Source: Lysobacterales bacterium CG_4_10_14_3_um_filter_64_11
GTDB taxonomy: Bacteria; Pseudomonadota; Gammaproteobacteria; Xanthomonadales; Xanthomonadaceae
Reading direction: 5' to 3'
Length of the DNA: 5,998 bases
Assembly: GCA_002782905.1 (NCBI GenBank)
Contig: PFJA01000172.1
Location: forward strand, 1 to 5,998
The notes below the pieces were generated by a model. It saw only the letters and a list, made by a program, of their open reading frames with translations. It did not search any database and was not told the DNA's origin. Shown here in pieces: positions 1 through 5,794 of this stretch. Each line of letters begins with the position of its first letter. Within the stretch, counting starts at the first letter, position 1. The position numbers and the translations under genes are program-made.

Positions 1-529
1 GATACTGCCGGTGTACCGCACGTCCGGACAACTGCTCGATCAAACCGGTGTGAGCGCGCTGGCTGCGCGCCACCACCATCACCCCGGACGTGTCTTTATC
101 AAGACGATGCACGATGCCGGCTCGTGGCAACGCCACCAGACGCGGATCGCGAAACAGCAACGCATTCACCAGGGTGCCGTTGGGGTTGCCGGCACCCGGA
201 TGCACCACCAGACCGGCCGGTTTGTCGATCACCAGCACATCGTCGTCTTCATACAACACGGTGAGCGCGATATCTTCCGGCTCGGCGTCGGTTTCAACGC
301 CGAGCACGGCAGCAACGGTGATGCGCTGGCCCACGCGCACGGCTTCGCGTGGCCGCACCTGCGCGCCATCGAGCCGGGCATCGCCGGATTTCACCCATTC
401 GCTGAGCCGCGTACGCGAATAATCGCTGAACAATTCCGCCAGCACCTGATCAAATCGTCGGCCAGCCTGTTCTTGAGTCACCGTGGCGTGCAACTGCTCC
501 ACCAGTTCGTCGTCGTGTTCAGTGTCCAT
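1..529 (-). CDS. rluD: RluD, 23S rRNA pseudouridine synthase (partial, N-terminal 176 residues)
   Basis: RluD isomerises uridines in helix 69 of 23S rRNA (1911/1915/1917 in E. coli) during late assembly of the large ribosomal subunit in the cytoplasm. Reading leftward from the ATG at 529, residues ~25-73 look like an S4 RNA-binding domain (RRFDQVLAELF, then SRTRLSEWVKSGDARLDG). The catalytic domain follows: VLVIDKPAGLVVHPG (98-112) and HRLDKDTSGVMVVARS (141-156). Asp144 in HRLDKDTSG is the expected catalytic aspartate. The start is supported by an AAGGAG ribosome binding site a few bases upstream and by the short acidic tail before the S4 domain, typical of RluD. The frame is open to the window edge, so the C-terminal part lies outside. 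The gene is divergent from bamD, an arrangement common in gammaproteobacteria, which favours RluD over RluC or RluA; those paralogues remain a minor alternative. Confidence 0.95.
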   Translation of the reverse strand, partial: MDTEHDDELVEQLHATVTQEQAGRRFDQVLAELFSDYSRTRLSEWVKSGDARLDGAQVRPREAVRVGQRITVAAVLGVETDAEPEDIALTVLYEDDDVLVIDKPAGLVVHPGAGNPNGTLVNALLFRDPRLVALPRAGIVHRLDKDTSGVMVVARSQRAHTGLIEQLSGRAVHRQY

Positions 530-540
530 AATCTCCTTGC

Positions 541-558
541 TGGCCGTTCATTCGGCCA
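541..558. repeat. Short inverted repeat in the rluD 5' leader
   Basis: TGGCCG and CGGCCA form a perfect 6-bp inverted repeat around a 6-base spacer, just upstream of the rluD ribosome binding site. In a leftward transcript it could fold next to that site. On the minus strand the same bases hold a three-codon reading frame (ATG GCC GAA TGA, starting at 559). Both may be chance; there is no evidence of function. Confidence 0.25.
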
Positions 559-561
559 TGG

Positions 562-593
562 TTTACAGCGATTGCGCAGCGATCGGCTATTAT
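562..593 (+). promoter_or_regulatory. Weak candidate promoter for bamD in the rluD/bamD gap
   Basis: TATTAT at 588-593 resembles a -10 hexamer. TTTACA at 562-567 is the nearest -35-like hexamer, but the spacing of 20 bases is too long for a good sigma70 promoter. The complement of the same AT-rich patch reads GGGGATAATAG, so it could also serve rluD in the other direction. In E. coli, bamD is reported to be part of the sigma-E envelope-stress regulon; I see no convincing sigma-E motif here. The gap (530-635) must hold the start signals for at least one of the two genes, but the exact elements are uncertain. Confidence 0.25.
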
Positions 594-635
594 CCCCACT
601 TTCCCTTGCCCGCGCCGCGTGCGCCGAACATTGCC

Positions 636-1460
636 ATGACTGCCAATCGCACCCTGTCCCGCGTCGTTCTGCTCGTGTTGCTGCTGCCGGTGCTCGCCGG
701 CTGCGGTTGGTTCAAGACCAAAGTGGATCCGGTCGAAACCATGCCGGTGGATCAGCTCTACAGCAAGTCGCGCGAAGCATTGGATGACGGCAATTTCAAC
801 AAGTCCGAGCGCATGTATCAGCGCCTGATCGCGCGCTTCCCGTTCGGCCCGGAAACCGAGCAAGCGCAGCTTGATCTGGCCTACGCGCAGTACAAGGCCG
901 GCAAGCCCGAGGATGCGATTTCCACGCTGAACCGCTTCATTCGCACCTTCCCCACCCACAAGCACATCGATTACGCCTACTACCTCAAGGCGCTGGTCAA
1001 TTTCCAGAAGGAAAATATCCTGATGGAGCGCATCGCGCGGCTCGACATGACCACGCGCGAGATGACCGGGGTGATGCAAAGCTTCAACGATTTCGCCGAC
1101 CTGATCCGCCGCTATCCCGATAGCCGTTATGCCCCGGATTCTCGCCAGCGTATGGTGCATTTGCGCAACCTGCTGGCCCGGCACGAGATCGGCGTTGGCC
1201 TGTACTACCTGCGTCGCGGCGCTTATGTTGCCGCCGCCAAGCGTGGCCAGTTCGTGATCGAAAATTATCCGCAGAGCATGTTCAGCAACGACGCTCTGGC
1301 GTTGATGGCGCAGTCCTACAGCAAACTCGGTGAAGACAAGCTCGCTGCGGATACCAAGCGTATTTTGGCCGCCAACGATCCAGAGCACCCGTGGCTCAGC
1401 GGCAACTGGCCGAAAAGCAAATCGATCTGGCGCCAACTCAACCCGTTTGCCGGCGATTGA
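636..1460 (+). CDS. bamD: BamD (ComL/YfiO), outer-membrane assembly lipoprotein
   Basis: BamD is an essential lipoprotein of the BAM complex. It sits on the periplasmic face of the outer membrane and works with BamA to fold and insert beta-barrel proteins. The 274-residue product starts with a lipoprotein signal: MTANR, a hydrophobic core rich in Leu and Val, then the lipobox LAGC with Cys23 as the lipidated residue. From ~35 to 245 are TPR-like helical repeats: LYSKSREALDDGNFNKSERM (41-60), LDLAYAQYKAGKPEDAI (79-95), YAYYLKALVNFQ (113-124), the segment with DMTTREM and FNDFADLIRRYPDSRYAPD (150-168), and LYYLRRGAYVAAAKR (189-203). These match ComL/YfiO. The frame is open 51 codons further upstream, but only the ATG at 636 puts the lipoprotein signal at the N-terminus. 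The length is somewhat above the ~245 residues of E. coli, with a short extra tail. Divergent from rluD and convergent with the glycosyltransferase, 21 bases away. Confidence 0.96.
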   Translation: MTANRTLSRVVLLVLLLPVLAGCGWFKTKVDPVETMPVDQLYSKSREALDDGNFNKSERMYQRLIARFPFGPETEQAQLDLAYAQYKAGKPEDAISTLNRFIRTFPTHKHIDYAYYLKALVNFQKENILMERIARLDMTTREMTGVMQSFNDFADLIRRYPDSRYAPDSRQRMVHLRNLLARHEIGVGLYYLRRGAYVAAAKRGQFVIENYPQSMFSNDALALMAQSYSKLGEDKLAADTKRILAANDPEHPWLSGNWPKSKSIWRQLNPFAGD

Positions 1461-1490
1461 TGCAACACGACACGCCGGTTCTCAATCGCC
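1452..1490 (+). terminator. Candidate terminator: 9-bp inverted repeat spanning both convergent stop codons
   Basis: GGCGATTGA (1452-1460) and TCAATCGCC (1482-1490) are perfect reverse complements around a 21-base spacer. The spacer can pair three more bases (AAC 1464-1466 with GTT 1478-1480). Each arm is the last two codons plus stop of one gene (Gly-Asp-TGA): bamD on the plus strand, the glycosyltransferase on the minus strand. On the plus strand the second arm is followed by TTGTTGTGAT, moderately T-rich, so a termination role for bamD is plausible. On the minus strand no T-run follows. The long loop and modest stem make this uncertain. Confidence 0.4.
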
Positions 1491-2444
1491 TTGTTGTGAT
1501 GCCGGGCGCACGCTGGCGATGAGGTACAGCGGCCGCTGCTTGGCCTCCTCGTACAGGCGGCCCAGATACTCGCCGATCAGCCCCAGTGCGATCAACTGCA
1601 CCCCGCCGAGAAACAACACCACCGTCATCAGCGACGGATACCCCGGCACGGCATCGCCGTGGATCAGCGTCTTGGCAATGATCCACACCCCGAACACGAA
1701 CGCTACCAGCGCCGTGAGCAAGCCGACATAGGTTGCCAGCCGCAGCGGCGCAGTCGAGAAGCTGGTGATGCCATCGAGTGCGAAGTTCCATAACCGCCAA
1801 TAGGTGAACGCACTGCGCCCGGCCAATCGCGGTTGCCGGTGATAACGGATCGCACACTGGCGATAACCGAGCCAGGCAAACAGGCCCTTCATGAAGCGAC
1901 GGCGCTCGCGCAATTGCCGCAGCGCGTCGAGCACCGGCCGCGACAACAGGCGAAAGTCACCGGTATCGCGCGGTATCGGGGTATGCGACAAGCGTGACAT
2001 CACCCGATAGAAGGCAGCCGCCGTCGAGCGCTTGAGCCAACTCTCGCCATCGCGCGCGACGCGCGTGCCGAACACCATGTCGAAGCCTTCGCGCCACTTG
2101 GCAACGAACTGCGGAATCAACTCCGGCGGATCCTGGCCATCGGCATCGAGCACGATCACCGCGTCACAATCACCGGCATGATCGAGCCCGGCGGTGAGCG
2201 CCAATTCCTTGCCGAAATTGCGCGACAGACGCAGCAGGCCAACTCGTACGTCGCGCGCAGCGATTGCTTCAAGCACCGCCCAGGTGTCGTCACCGCTGCC
2301 ATCGTCCACGTACAACACCTGCGTGCGGATATCCAGGCTATCGAGCACCGCCGACAGCCGCGCATGCAGTGCCGGCAATGCTGCCTGCTCGTTGCAGGCA
2401 GCGATGACCACGGTAAGATTTCGATGATGGTCCATGGCGCGCAT
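1482..2444 (-). CDS. Family-2 glycosyltransferase, GtrB/DPM-like, membrane-bound
   Basis: This is a GT2 enzyme of the polyprenyl-phosphate glycosyltransferase group. Such enzymes move a sugar from a nucleotide donor to undecaprenyl phosphate on the cytoplasmic face of the inner membrane. The 320-residue product has the GT-A nucleotide-binding start (LTVVIAACNEQAALPAL, 10-26), VLYVDDGSGDDT (43-54), RNFGKELALTAGLDHA (75-90), the metal/donor motif VLDADGQDPP (98-107) with Asp100 and Asp102, and DTGDFRLLSR (160-169). Two membrane helices follow (~237-260 and ~271-293), then the tail motif GEYLGRLYEEAKQRPLY common in GtrB-like proteins. Starts at 2444 and 2435 are both possible: neither has a clear ribosome binding site, and an AGGTGA-like stretch lies ~19 bases above the first. 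It begins 37 bases after the mtgA stop, so it is probably the second gene of that transcript. The sugar cannot be told from sequence; no GtrA-type flippase or modifying transferase is present nearby. ArnC or a dolichyl-phosphate mannosyltransferase homologue are alternative names for the same fold. Confidence 0.88.
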   Translation of the reverse strand: MRAMDHHRNLTVVIAACNEQAALPALHARLSAVLDSLDIRTQVLYVDDGSGDDTWAVLEAIAARDVRVGLLRLSRNFGKELALTAGLDHAGDCDAVIVLDADGQDPPELIPQFVAKWREGFDMVFGTRVARDGESWLKRSTAAAFYRVMSRLSHTPIPRDTGDFRLLSRPVLDALRQLRERRRFMKGLFAWLGYRQCAIRYHRQPRLAGRSAFTYWRLWNFALDGITSFSTAPLRLATYVGLLTALVAFVFGVWIIAKTLIHGDAVPGYPSLMTVVLFLGGVQLIALGLIGEYLGRLYEEAKQRPLYLIASVRPASQQGD

Positions 2445-2481
2445 GGTAGCAATTGCGCAGCGTCACCTGCACCAGCGCAAA

Positions 2482-3216
2482 CTATTGCCCTGGCACGCCG
2501 CAGCACTCACGCAGATACTCCGGCCCACCGAGTTGGCGTACCTGGCGCTCCACCCATGCCTGCCGCGCCAGCACGTACGGCCCTGGGCGCGCGGCGTGCC
2601 AGCGTTGCGGGCTTGGCAGCACCGCCGCCAGTCGCGCGCTTTGCGCGCTGTTGAGCGCGCTCGACGCGACCCCGAAATAACGCTGTGCGGCCGCCTCGGC
2701 GCCATACACGCCGTCGCCGAACTGCGCAATGTTGGCGTAAACCTCCAACACGCGCTGTTTCGGCCACAAGGTTTCCAGCCACAGCGTGTACCACGCTTCC
2801 ATGCCCTTGCGCAGCCAACTGCGGCCCTGCCAGAGGAACAGATTTTTGGCGACCTGCTGGCTGATGGTGCTGGCGCCACGCACCCGCCCGCCATCGTCAT
2901 TGTGGTCGAGCGCACGGCCAATCGCATCCAGATCAAAACCGTGATGAGCCGGAAATTGCTGATCTTCAGCAGCCACCAGCGCGATCGGTAAATGCGGCGA
3001 CAACGCCTGCCAGTCGCGCCAGCGATAATCCAGTTCAAATCCCGCGACGTTGCGCGATTCAAGGCGCTGCAACAGCATCACCATCGAGCTTGGCGGATCG
3101 AGCCAGCGCAGCACCAGCACCTGCAAAATCGTCAATGCCGGCAACAGCACGATCAGCAGCAGCAGGCGCCGCCGCCAACGGCCGTGCGTATGCCGTCGCA
3201 GCCGCGAGCGGCTCAT
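2482..3216 (-). CDS. mtgA: MtgA, monofunctional peptidoglycan glycosyltransferase
   Basis: MtgA polymerises lipid II into glycan strands on the periplasmic face of the inner membrane, without a transpeptidase domain. The 244-residue product has an Arg/His-rich cytoplasmic start, one membrane anchor (~18-37, RLLLLIVLLPALTILQVLVL) and a GT51 domain. The conserved GT51 motifs appear in order: AAEDQQFPAHHGFD (82-95, catalytic Glu84), RGASTISQQVAKNLFLW (113-129), LRKGMEAWYTLWLE (135-148, Glu140 likely the second key acid), KQRVLEVYANIAQFG (153-167) followed by YGAEAAAQRYF (171-181), and ARLAAVLPSP (194-203). Length is normal for the family. The chosen start gives a short tail before the anchor; the frame is open upstream of it but has no ATG, GTG or TTG that I could find between 3217 and 3300. 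The ribosome binding site is weak (GGCGGG). Divergent from hslO; the glycosyltransferase follows 37 bases downstream, so both probably serve envelope synthesis. Confidence 0.95.
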   Translation of the reverse strand: MSRSRLRRHTHGRWRRRLLLLIVLLPALTILQVLVLRWLDPPSSMVMLLQRLESRNVAGFELDYRWRDWQALSPHLPIALVAAEDQQFPAHHGFDLDAIGRALDHNDDGGRVRGASTISQQVAKNLFLWQGRSWLRKGMEAWYTLWLETLWPKQRVLEVYANIAQFGDGVYGAEAAAQRYFGVASSALNSAQSARLAAVLPSPQRWHAARPGPYVLARQAWVERQVRQLGGPEYLRECCGVPGQ

Positions 3217-3267
3217 GCGCAGTACCCGCCGCCGGTGGCAGCGTGGCAGTAACGGGTGCCGGCGCTT

Positions 3268-3296
3268 TTGCCAAACGCACGAAATATCCCGATCAT
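3268..3296 (+). promoter_or_regulatory. Candidate hslO promoter in the mtgA/hslO gap
   Basis: TTGCCA (3268-3273), a 17-base spacer and GATCAT (3291-3296) match the sigma70 consensus at 5 of 6 and 4 of 6 positions. The same stretch also partly fits a heat-shock sigma32 site: TTTGCCA as -35, then CCCGAT at 3288-3293 after 14 bases, against CTTGAAA and CCCCAT. Because hslO is a heat-shock gene in E. coli, the second reading is worth noting. On the minus strand TTGGCA (3274-3269) overlaps the same site and could act as the -35 of mtgA, but its matching -10 (TACTGC) is poor. Confidence 0.35.
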
Positions 3297-3334
3297 GTTG
3301 TGGTCATCCTCACCGCGCGGCACCTGTAAACCCC

Positions 3335-4237
3335 ATGAAAGACTCCGGCAACGACCCGAATCACGACGCAATCACCCGCTTTGCTCTCGCCGAAAGCGGC
3401 ATCCGTGGCGTGCTGGTGCGTCTGGATTCAAGCTGGCGGGAGCTACTGAGCCATACCGATTATCCGGCGTCCGTCGTTGCCTGTCTGGGCGAAACCTGCG
3501 CCGCCAGCGCCGTGTTCACCGGTCATATCAAGACACAGGCACGCCTGAGTGTGCAACTGCGCGGCACCGGCGTGGTGCGCATGATTTTTGCGGAATGCAC
3601 CGCCGCCGGAGCCATTCGCGGCATCGCGCGGCATCAGCCCATCGTACCCGACACCTTGACGCCACGCGACTTTGGCGCCGGCTCGATGCTCGCGATCACC
3701 ATCGAGCAAAACCACACCGCACACACTGAACCCGTACGCTATCAGGGCTTGGTGGCGCTGGATGCCGATAGCCTGGCAGAATCGTTCGAACGCTATTTTG
3801 CGCAGTCCGAGCAACTGCCCAGCCGGATACTGCTCAGTGCCAACGCGCACTGTGCCGCCGGGCTGATGGTGCAACGTCTACCCGCAAGCACCGGCGATGA
3901 TGACGCGTGGCAGCGTGCGAGCCTGCTGTTTGACACCTTGCACAGCAACGAACTACGCGACACCCAGGCCAGCACCCTGCTGTACCGGTTGTTTCACGAG
4001 GATGGCGTGCGCATCCTCGACGCCCGCCCACTGCGCTTTCATTGCAGTTGCTCGCGCGAGCGCGTAGCTGCCGTGCTCGCCAGCCTCGGCGAGAGCGAGG
4101 CCATGGCATCGGCGCAAGACGACGGGGTAGCCGAAATCATCTGCGAGTTCTGCGATCGCCACTACCGCTTCGACCGGGTCGATCTGGCGCAACTTTTCAC
4201 CCGCCAAAGCGTTCCGCCGCCGCGCCAGCGGCAATAG
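3335..4237 (+). CDS. hslO: HslO (Hsp33), redox-regulated cytoplasmic chaperone
   Basis: Hsp33 is an ATP-independent holdase. It is switched on when oxidants such as HOCl, or peroxide with heat, oxidise its zinc-bound cysteines, and it then protects unfolding proteins. The 300-residue product has the N-terminal chaperone core, with FALAESGIRGVLVRLDSSW (16-34) and GTGVVRMIFAECTAAGAIRGIAR (78-99, read with a break at 90). The C-terminal redox switch is intact: Cys237 and Cys239 in FHCSCSRERV, and Cys270 and Cys273 in IICEFCDRHYRF. This is the CxC...CxxC zinc pattern of the family at almost the E. coli positions (232, 234, 265, 268). The frame is open upstream to 3050, but that stretch overlaps the antisense mtgA and reads as low-complexity Arg/Ser, so the ATG at 3335 is preferred; no clear Shine-Dalgarno is seen before it. 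A Pro/Arg/Gln-rich tail (PPPRQRQ) ends the protein. Confidence 0.95.
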   Translation: MKDSGNDPNHDAITRFALAESGIRGVLVRLDSSWRELLSHTDYPASVVACLGETCAASAVFTGHIKTQARLSVQLRGTGVVRMIFAECTAAGAIRGIARHQPIVPDTLTPRDFGAGSMLAITIEQNHTAHTEPVRYQGLVALDADSLAESFERYFAQSEQLPSRILLSANAHCAAGLMVQRLPASTGDDDAWQRASLLFDTLHSNELRDTQASTLLYRLFHEDGVRILDARPLRFHCSCSRERVAAVLASLGESEAMASAQDDGVAEIICEFCDRHYRFDRVDLAQLFTRQSVPPPRQRQ

Positions 4238-4262
4238 CGCCGATGCAACCGGTTCAGGGACC

Positions 4263-4290
4263 TTGAAATTCGCTGAACAAACTATATATT
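4263..4290 (+). promoter_or_regulatory. Strong-looking sigma70 promoter upstream of the exported-protein gene
   Basis: TTGAAA (4263-4268), a 16-base spacer and TATATT (4285-4290) each match the consensus at 5 of 6 positions. They form an AT-rich island in GC-rich DNA starting 25 bases after the hslO stop. Transcription would begin near 4297, leaving a leader of about 158 bases before the ATG at 4455. The leader contains a GCACT-G-AGTGC palindrome (4326-4336), a possible operator-like site, and no recognisable riboswitch. No hairpin followed by a T-run is seen between hslO and this promoter, so hslO transcripts may read through. Confidence 0.55.
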
Positions 4291-4454
4291 CCGTCACAGA
4301 ACAGCGCTTTACTCGCCAATGGTCGGCACTGAGTGCTATTCTGTTTACCAGCGACTTGAACCCTCGGGGCGGGCCAAGGTCAGAGTTTTGCGGATTGTTG
4401 TCACCCGGCCAACGCAACGCTGCCATCTGCAACGCCATTGGAATGCACACTGCC

Positions 4455-5480
4455 ATGAACTGCCGTCTTGCCATCAGCCTGCTGCTCGCGCTCACCGCGA
4501 GCGTGGCGCATGCGCAAGTTCCGCTGCAATGGCCCGCCACTACACGCCCGGAGCAGCCGGTCGAATCCACCGTGCTACCGGTGCTCAACCGCGAGACGGG
4601 CAAGTTCGAGGCATTTTTGTTGGTCGAACCGGCAAGCGCGCAATCGCCGAATGGCCTGAGTCTGTTATCGGCACCGCTGTCACGCTCGCTCATCCCCGGC
4701 TCGCCGCTGTTGGCGAGCGATCTGCAGCGCCCTACCCGGCTGCGCGGCAACGTCCGTCTGGAACCGGGAAACAACCTGGCAGTGCTGTGCGACGGCCCGG
4801 CCAGCCTGATCACTTCGCTGGGTGGCTTGAGTCAACACTGCCTGCTCGCCTCGCTGGATCAACACCCCGATCCGCTGGCGCGCTACAGCCCCGCCCTGCG
4901 CGCCGAGCTTTCCCTCGACAACGGCCCGATCCGGGTGAACCTCGGCATTGGCGCGCAACGACAGGGCTTCAGCCGTGCCGTGCTGGGCGCCGCACCGCGT
5001 GGTTACGCCGTGCTGGCGGGCACCAGCAACAACAGCGTCTGGTGGAACCGGCCACTGCTCAACGGCTATCTGAGCGGGCTCACCCTGGAGCAGATCGATA
5101 TCGGTGGCCAGGCTTACCTGCCACTCGGCGAACAGGGCTGGCTCGCGATCGGCGGCTCGGTTGCGCGTGCGCGCCTGATCGCCAATACCAACGCCCTGTT
5201 CCGCAGTGGCAACTGGACGCGCAACGCAATCACCGTGGGCGGCGGTTACGGTGCGTTCAGCGGCGCGCTGACCGGGCACAGCACGCAATCCGATAATGGC
5301 CTGCGCTGGCAGGGCCTTGATCTCGGCGTATCGTGGCTGACCCCTTGGAGCGGTCGCCTGAGCATCGGCGCCGACAACATCCTGTCCAGTGGCGACAGCA
5401 AAGTCGGCCTTGGCGAAATTGGCCTCCCCGACGAGCCCAAGGGGCGAACCCCCTACGTGCGTTACCAGCAAGACCTGTAA
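4455..5480 (+). CDS. Exported protein of unknown function, possibly outer-membrane associated
   Basis: I do not recognise the family. From the ATG at 4455 the product is 341 residues with a clear Sec signal peptide: MNCR, hydrophobic LAISLLLALTASV, and a signal peptidase I site AHA|Q after residue 20. The mature protein should reach the periplasm or outer membrane. Residues ~35-140 are a non-repetitive region holding the only two mature cysteines (Cys112 and Cys129), which could form a disulfide. From ~147 on it is rich in Gly, Asn, Ser and alternating hydrophobic residues (for example VNLGIGAQRQGFSRAVLGAA, 161-180; WLAIGGSVARARLIA, 229-243; LDLGVSWLTPWSGRLSIGA, 288-306). That suggests beta-strands, perhaps a small barrel. 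The tail is TPYVRYQQDL; it has aromatic residues but lacks the terminal Phe typical of BAM substrates. An in-frame ATG at 4443 adds four residues; the frame is open to 4263, but that would bury the signal peptide. No partner gene follows downstream. Confidence 0.8.
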   Translation: MNCRLAISLLLALTASVAHAQVPLQWPATTRPEQPVESTVLPVLNRETGKFEAFLLVEPASAQSPNGLSLLSAPLSRSLIPGSPLLASDLQRPTRLRGNVRLEPGNNLAVLCDGPASLITSLGGLSQHCLLASLDQHPDPLARYSPALRAELSLDNGPIRVNLGIGAQRQGFSRAVLGAAPRGYAVLAGTSNNSVWWNRPLLNGYLSGLTLEQIDIGGQAYLPLGEQGWLAIGGSVARARLIANTNALFRSGNWTRNAITVGGGYGAFSGALTGHSTQSDNGLRWQGLDLGVSWLTPWSGRLSIGADNILSSGDSKVGLGEIGLPDEPKGRTPYVRYQQDL

Positions 5481-5542
5481 GCCACCCGCGCCCCCAAGCA
5501 GCATTTGCCAAGCTCGGCGCGTTACGTGCAGATCGAATCACT

Positions 5543-5557
5543 TCATTCCCACTCGAT
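5543..5557 (-). other. guaA-3'-end-like sequence, possible island attachment site
   Basis: Read leftward, ATC GAG TGG GAA TGA encodes Ile-Glu-Trp-Glu-stop, the ending of GMP synthase (GuaA, which usually finishes in TIEWE). The preceding residues (MDVLWPFM) share only Asp-Val and Pro with the usual GuaA tail, so this is not the real end of a guaA gene. The 3' end of guaA is a known integration site for genomic islands, and integration there duplicates this short sequence at the far end of the island. The site lies between the last intact gene and the degraded stretch. Fifteen bases is short, so chance remains possible. Confidence 0.3.
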
Positions 5558-5669
5558 CATAAATGGCCACAAAACATCCATATGTATCAATGTCTTACTA
5601 ACGGTTGTTCTGTAAGTGCCATGAGCAATACCACGCTCAGCTCCACAGCACTTGGGTGACGCCAAGGAT

Positions 5670-5694
5670 TCAGGGCAACCTCGCAGCGCCCTGA
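5670..5694. terminator. Hairpin TCAGGGC-N11-GCCCTGA, terminator-like
   Basis: A perfect 7-bp GC-rich inverted repeat (5670-5676 with 5688-5694) surrounds an 11-base loop. No T-run follows on either strand, so a classical intrinsic terminator is not supported. It is ~190 bases beyond the stop of the exported-protein gene and could still act as a 3' end or processing structure for it. Confidence 0.25.
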
Positions 5695-5743
5695 CGTTAC
5701 CGAAGGCTGTCCGCCCAGGCCGCCAAGGCATCAATCTCGGCCG

Positions 5744-5794
5744 TCAGGGTGTGTGGTGGTCAGTGATGGCCTGTTCGATTTCTACCGCGTTCAT
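5744..5794 (-). pseudogene. Fragment resembling the N-terminus of an MmeI-like DNA methyltransferase
   Basis: The minus-strand ATG at 5794 reads MNAVEIEQAITDHHTP and then stops at 5744. From memory of the family, large class I SAM-dependent DNA methyltransferases of restriction and defence loci often begin M-N-A-V-E-I-E-(E/Q)-A-I-S, followed by LAEQPFD and FLEAFGNK. Here the match covers about twelve residues and then ends abruptly, as after an internal deletion. Shifting frame at the break continues as LTAEIDALAAWADSLR and stops at 5697; I do not recognise that piece. The ATG overlaps the TGA of the preceding minus-strand frame (ATGA), and a GGGGTG stretch lies upstream, so translation signals may survive. 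No catalytic motif is present. The similarity is short and unverified. Confidence 0.35.

Noticed and set aside
483..635. 51-codon upstream extension of bamD
   Set aside because: It would overlap the start of rluD and bury the lipoprotein signal and lipobox inside the protein.
519..1436. Long open frame on the minus strand across bamD (305 codons)
   Set aside because: It mirrors bamD codon for codon in GC-rich DNA, is rich in His, Arg and Gln with no motif, and the plus-strand frame is clearly BamD.
3050..3334. 95-codon upstream extension of hslO
   Set aside because: It lies antisense to mtgA and is Arg/Ser-rich low-complexity sequence; Hsp33 homologues begin close to the ATG at 3335.
4263..4454. 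64-codon extension of the exported-protein gene from a TTG
   Set aside because: The TTG is the -35 hexamer of a good promoter, and the extension would place the signal peptide internally.
3953..4813. 286-codon minus-strand frame covering the end of hslO and the start of the exported-protein gene
   Set aside because: It is antisense to two well-supported features and the promoter between them, and shows no domain or signal.
4319..5296. 325-codon plus-strand frame overlapping the exported-protein gene in another phase
   Set aside because: The composition is Arg/Gln/Pro-rich shadow sequence, while the competing frame has a textbook signal peptide. The long minus-strand frame at 4680-5504 was dropped for the same reason.
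5543..5734. 63-codon minus-strand frame ending in IEWE, considered as a guaA pseudogene
   Set aside because: Only the last four residues clearly match GuaA; the rest has no resemblance to the GMP synthase dimerisation domain. Only the short terminal motif is kept, as a possible attachment site.
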